NCBI GenBank assembly: GCA_905181745.1
Contig: CAJIYV010000079.1
Coordinates: 1-6,226, forward strand
Direction: 5' to 3'
Source of the DNA: an uncultured Actinomycetes bacterium
GTDB taxonomy: Bacteria; Actinomycetota; Actinomycetes; S36-B12
Length of the DNA: 6,226 nt
In this document: positions 5,663 to 6,226 of the stretch, piece after piece
Layout of the letters: each line of letters opens with the position of its first letter
Numbering within the stretch: the first letter of the stretch is position 1
The notes under the pieces: model-generated
Told to the model about the DNA's origin: nothing
Database searches by the model: none
Seen by the model: the letters and a program-made list of their open reading frames with translations, nothing else
Program-made: the position numbers and the translations under genes

Positions 5663-5675
5663 GTCATGAGCCTCC
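5656..5675 (-). promoter_or_regulatory. GGAGG followed by a three-codon upstream ORF before the GH57 gene
   Basis: On the minus strand GGAGG (5675-5671) is followed, after only three bases, by ATG ACA CTC TAG (5667-5656), in frame with the GH57 gene, whose GTG start lies nine bases further on. The GH57 start itself has no better Shine-Dalgarno than TAGAG. A ribosome loaded at GGAGG could terminate at TAG and reinitiate at the GTG, or GGAGG may serve the GTG at an unusually long distance. The 3-base spacing is poor, so it may be accidental. Confidence 0.25.
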
Positions 5676-5686
5676 GCCAGCGTAAG

Positions 5687-5715
5687 TGGCCAGTTATGTT
5701 TCGCGCAGGTAATAT
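5687..5715 (+). promoter_or_regulatory. Candidate etfB promoter
   Basis: TGGCCA (5687-5692, four of six -35 bases) and TAATAT (5710-5715) are separated by 17 bp, the optimal distance. Transcription would start near 5722, giving a leader of about 56 nt before the etfB GTG at 5778. The -10 box lies on the same bases as the -10 box of the opposing GH57 promoter, so the two may compete. Confidence 0.45.
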
Positions 5716-5739
5716 AGTGCCCACGTAGAAATTTCCCAA
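5711..5739 (-). promoter_or_regulatory. Candidate GH57 promoter
   Basis: Read on the minus strand, TTGGGA (5739-5734, four of six -35 bases) and TATATT (5716-5711, five of six -10 bases) are 17 bp apart. Transcription would start near 5704, leaving a leader of about 58 nt to the GTG at 5646. This gives the GH57 gene its own transcript, separate from the operon that carries the methyltransferase, transferase and acyltransferase. Confidence 0.5.
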
Positions 5740-5762
5740 TTCAGTGTGAGCAAGATTCTGGC

Positions 5763-5769
5763 AAAGGAG
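5763..5769 (+). promoter_or_regulatory. etfB: Strong Shine-Dalgarno of etfB
   Basis: AAAGGAG lies 8 bases before the GTG at 5778. It is the best ribosome binding site in the window and fixes the etfB start at that GTG, from which the product reads as a normal EtfB N-terminus. The operon genes at 562-4261 have only weak sites. Confidence 0.85.
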
Positions 5770-5777
5770 TTGCACCC

Positions 5778-6226
5778 GTGAAGATCGCTGTCTGTGTCAA
5801 ACAGGTCCCCGATACGTGGGCGGAGAAGAAATTGAGAGTCGATACGTCCACTTTGGATCGTGAGAGTGCCGACGGCGTACTCAATGAACTTGATGAGTAC
5901 GCGATTGAGCAGGCCTTGCAACTTGTTGAAGCACAAGGTGGCGAGGTCGTAATCGTGACCATGGGCCCTGAGCGTGCCTCTGAGACCCTTCGAAAGGCGA
6001 TCAGCATGGGTGCGGACGCGGGAATCCATATTGTCGACGAAAACCTAGCCGGGTCTGATGCCGTAGCAACTTCGGCCGTGTTAGCCAAAGTGCTCACCGG
6101 AAGAGACTTCGATTTGATTCTTTTTGGGTCAGAGTCAACTGATGCCCGCATGTCGGTTATCCCAGCGATGGTTGCTGAACGCTTAGATTTGGCCCAAGTC
6201 ACTTTCGCCCAGAAAGTGGAAGTAGT
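5778..6226 (+). CDS. etfB: Electron transfer flavoprotein beta subunit, N-terminal part
   Basis: The first 149 residues of EtfB (FixA), cut by the window edge; the family is about 260 residues long. With EtfA it forms the FAD- and AMP-containing carrier that takes electrons from acyl-CoA dehydrogenases and passes them to the respiratory chain. Visible family landmarks are M-K-I-A-V-C-V-K-Q-V-P-D at the N-terminus, L-N-E-L-D-E-Y-A-I-E (35-44), V-T-M-G-P (60-64), K-A-I-S-M-G-A-D (73-80), G-S-D-A-V-A-T-S (92-99) and F-G-S-E-S-T-D (116-122). GTG start, fixed by AAAGGAG. An etfA gene is expected directly downstream but lies outside. In mycobacteria fixA/fixB also stand beside the Rv3030-Rv3032 genes, so the adjacency to the glucan genes looks conserved. 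A divergent promoter is shared with GH57. Confidence 0.95.
   Translation, partial: MKIAVCVKQVPDTWAEKKLRVDTSTLDRESADGVLNELDEYAIEQALQLVEAQGGEVVIVTMGPERASETLRKAISMGADAGIHIVDENLAGSDAVATSAVLAKVLTGRDFDLILFGSESTDARMSVIPAMVAERLDLAQVTFAQKVEV

Noticed and set aside
1..6226. Mobile element, CRISPR array or defence system
   Set aside because: No transposase, integrase, direct-repeat array, toxin-antitoxin pair or nuclease is seen; all genes are metabolic and appear vertically inherited in style.

Overview
The window is a stretch of an actinobacterial chromosome with roughly balanced GC. No gene is obviously foreign and there are no mobile elements. Protein content supports an actinobacterium: the GT4 glycosyltransferase, the GH57 protein and the methyltransferase each resemble, as I recall them, Mycobacterium tuberculosis Rv3032, Rv3031 and Rv3030. 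Those genes lie beside the electron-transfer flavoprotein genes fixA/fixB (Rv3029c/Rv3028c) in mycobacteria. The moderate GC fits a non-mycobacterial lineage, such as a freshwater or marine actinobacterium, but the genus cannot be told from this sequence.

Layout. (1) 1-98 is the 3' end of a plus-strand gene, probably a thioredoxin/TPR (YbbN-like) protein. (2) 99-561 has no convincing gene but holds several inverted repeats, some mutually exclusive, and a possible promoter. (3) 562-4261 is a tight plus-strand operon: enoyl-CoA hydratase, SAM-dependent methyltransferase, GT4 alpha-glucosyltransferase and left-handed beta-helix acyltransferase, joined by a 1-nt overlap, a 12-nt gap and a 4-nt overlap. 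(4) 4171-5646 is a minus-strand GH57 alpha-glucan branching-type enzyme that runs tail-to-tail into the acyltransferase gene, sharing 91 bp. (5) 5647-5777 is a short divergent promoter region in which both predicted -10 elements fall on the same AT-rich patch. (6) 5778-6226 is the start of etfB, cut by the window edge.

How the genes may work together. A glucosyltransferase, a GH57 branching enzyme, a sugar-type methyltransferase and an O-acyltransferase are the activities expected for a methylated and acylated alpha-glucan, like the mycobacterial methylglucose lipopolysaccharide (MGLP). MGLP is cytosolic and known to bind long-chain acyl-CoAs. Here the set is operonic with a beta-oxidation hydratase and adjoins ETF, the electron acceptor for acyl-CoA dehydrogenases. 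The most interesting reading is an MGLP-like acyl-CoA-binding polysaccharide system genetically tied to fatty-acid oxidation. The family calls rest on visible motifs; the product and the coupling are inference.
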